From Siccibacter colletis (GTDB lineage: Bacteria > Pseudomonadota > Gammaproteobacteria > Enterobacterales > Enterobacteriaceae): 64,000 bases of DNA. The DNA lies in NCBI RefSeq assembly GCF_000696575.1, contig NZ_JMSQ01000005.1, forward strand, positions 1-64,000, read 5' to 3'. Below the pieces are notes generated by a model. The model made no database searches and had not been told where the DNA came from. It saw only the letters and a program-made list of their open reading frames with translations. Position 1 is the stretch's first letter, and each line of letters opens with the position of its first letter. Positions 63,064 to 64,000 of this stretch are shown piece by piece. A program made the translations under genes and the position numbers.

Positions 63064-63978
63064 TCAGATCGGTAAAAACCAGATCAGGCTGATGGTCCCC
63101 TCCCGGAAGCGCGCATTGCCGCCGTTGCCGGGAAAACGCGTGCCGCTGTAGTTGCTGTACTGAATGGAGAACGATCCGGGGGTGTAACCCGCATAGCCGA
63201 AGCTGTAGCTGTAGTCCCCGTTCCACGGCTGCTGCTGGCTACCGTCCGGGAACCAGAACGCGGTGGCGCGCAAAAAGAAGTGCTGTTTGAGGGTATACCC
63301 GCAGCCCCCCAGCACCACGTTTTTGTTGGCGCGAATGTCGTTATCCTTCAGCGAGTAGTAGCGCGGCACCCAGCTGTACCCGACCTGACAGATGATCGAA
63401 TCCCCTTTGTTGATCAGCAGCGGCGCTTCCACCGCTTTAGGCAGCGAGAACTTGTAGGCGAAGGTAAACGCGCCCTGCTCGAAATAGGTGCGGCGGCTGT
63501 TGCCCGAGGGGAAGAAGTGGTTATCACCGTAGTTGCTGTAGACCGCGCTGAAGGTGTTAGCGTGCCAGTCGTCATATCCGAAGCTGTAGCGAAAGTCAGC
63601 GGTATAGCGGCTGGCATCGGCGATTGGCACCCGGTTGGTGATGTTGGCGAACCAGTAGCTGTACGGGGAGTACTGCAAACTGAGGTTAAGCAGCTGGTTT
63701 ACCTTTCTCTTCTGCTGCGCGGATTCCGAGCCGTTAGGGATGGTCAATAGCTGCTCTTTCAGCCCGCTGCTGACGCTGAGCGCACCGGAAAACTTATCAT
63801 CATTGCCCGAGAATAAACGCCCCCAGCGGCTGGTAAATACCCCCGCCTGAATCGGCTCGCCCTGTACCGCCGCCGTGTCGCTCTCTGTCGGGGCCGTCGT
63901 CTCTGCATGCAGCGACGCGCTGCACAGCACCCCGAGCAGTAGTGGAGAAAACCTGGTTGCGCACCCGCCCTGCGACAT
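63064..63978 (-). CDS. Outer-membrane beta-barrel protein heading the partner-switching operon
   Basis: 304 residues: signal peptide ending SASLHA (about residue 25), then repeated amphipathic strands. Two internal repeats are visible: YSFGYDDWHANTFSAVYSNYG near 131-151 and YSFGYAGYTPGSFSIQYSNYS near 250-270. AGAGGAGCACGAC precedes the ATG. It ends 9 bp before the response-regulator gene, clearly one operon. It ends WFLPI, not the usual aromatic last residue. Family not recognised; a pore or adhesin-like exporter is conceivable. Confidence 0.78.
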   Translation of the reverse strand: MSQGGCATRFSPLLLGVLCSASLHAETTAPTESDTAAVQGEPIQAGVFTSRWGRLFSGNDDKFSGALSVSSGLKEQLLTIPNGSESAQQKRKVNQLLNLSLQYSPYSYWFANITNRVPIADASRYTADFRYSFGYDDWHANTFSAVYSNYGDNHFFPSGNSRRTYFEQGAFTFAYKFSLPKAVEAPLLINKGDSIICQVGYSWVPRYYSLKDNDIRANKNVVLGGCGYTLKQHFFLRATAFWFPDGSQQQPWNGDYSYSFGYAGYTPGSFSIQYSNYSGTRFPGNGGNARFREGTISLIWFLPI

Positions 63979-64000
63979 GTCGTGCTCCTCTTAATTGGGA

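Overview
The window looks like chromosomal DNA of an Enterobacteriaceae species close to Enterobacter, Leclercia, Lelliottia or Kosakonia. This is inferred from protein similarity to Escherichia coli, from gene order, and from the loss or gain of blocks relative to E. coli K-12. Most of it follows the E. coli map between pheT and yoaF: pheT(partial)-pheS-pheM-rplT-rpmI-infC-thrS, ydiY-pfkB-ydiZ-yniA-yniB-yniC, ydjM-tcyP, cedA-katE, osmE-nadE, cho-ves-spy, astCADBE, xthA-nudG-ynjH, topB-selD-ydjA, sppA-ansA-pncA, yeaC-msrB-gapA-yeaD-yeaE-mipA, yeaG-yeaH, yeaK-yoaI-yeaL, nimR-nimT, yeaO, yoaF. I recognise no tRNA, rRNA, insertion sequence or CRISPR array.

Layout. 0-4.6 kb: translation genes with their classical RNA controls (pheM attenuator, AUU start of infC, thrS operator). 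4.6-10 kb: an accessory stretch with a glycoside hydrolase/glycosyltransferase/FAD-oxidoreductase cluster damaged by an internal deletion, then a stress-type cluster (DUF892 ferritin-like protein, KGG-repeat protein) with several very small genes. 10-18 kb: glycolytic and phosphatase genes, plus an orphan kduD with a KdgR-type operator and an SOS-controlled ydjM. 18-19 kb: a HigBA-like toxin-antitoxin pair with a frameshifted toxin. 19-26 kb: stationary-phase and envelope-stress genes (katE, osmE, spy), NAD synthesis, an amino-acid exporter and the SOS nuclease gene cho. 26.5-32.7 kb: the complete arginine succinyltransferase operon behind a sigma-54 promoter. 33-51 kb: conserved housekeeping genes. 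The E. coli blocks chbBCARFG, ydjXYZ-ynjABCDEF, gdhA-ynjI, ydjE-ydjL and yeaI-yeaJ are missing from their usual places.

51.5-64 kb is the more variable end. An AT-rich membrane-protein gene of unknown function sits between yeaL and nimR. An amidotransferase-like gene, a frameshifted VOC-family gene and a gene-poor, AT-rich kilobase with a GalR-like operator and a Fur box follow. The end holds a secreted two-domain esterase, two small secreted proteins and a four-gene operon: outer-membrane barrel, response-regulator/PP2C phosphatase, STAS protein and HATPase kinase. The last three are the parts of a partner-switching (Rsb-type) control system; its link to the barrel protein and the esterase is the most interesting candidate for an undescribed system here.

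Regulation visible in the sequence ties regions together: LexA boxes at ydjM and cho, two BaeR-like boxes at spy, sigma-54 promoters at astC and yeaG with a consensus sigma-S -10 also at yeaG, a CRP site at gapA, and KdgR-, Fur- and GalR-type boxes in accessory stretches. All family assignments come from reading the translations and from remembered family features; no search was run.
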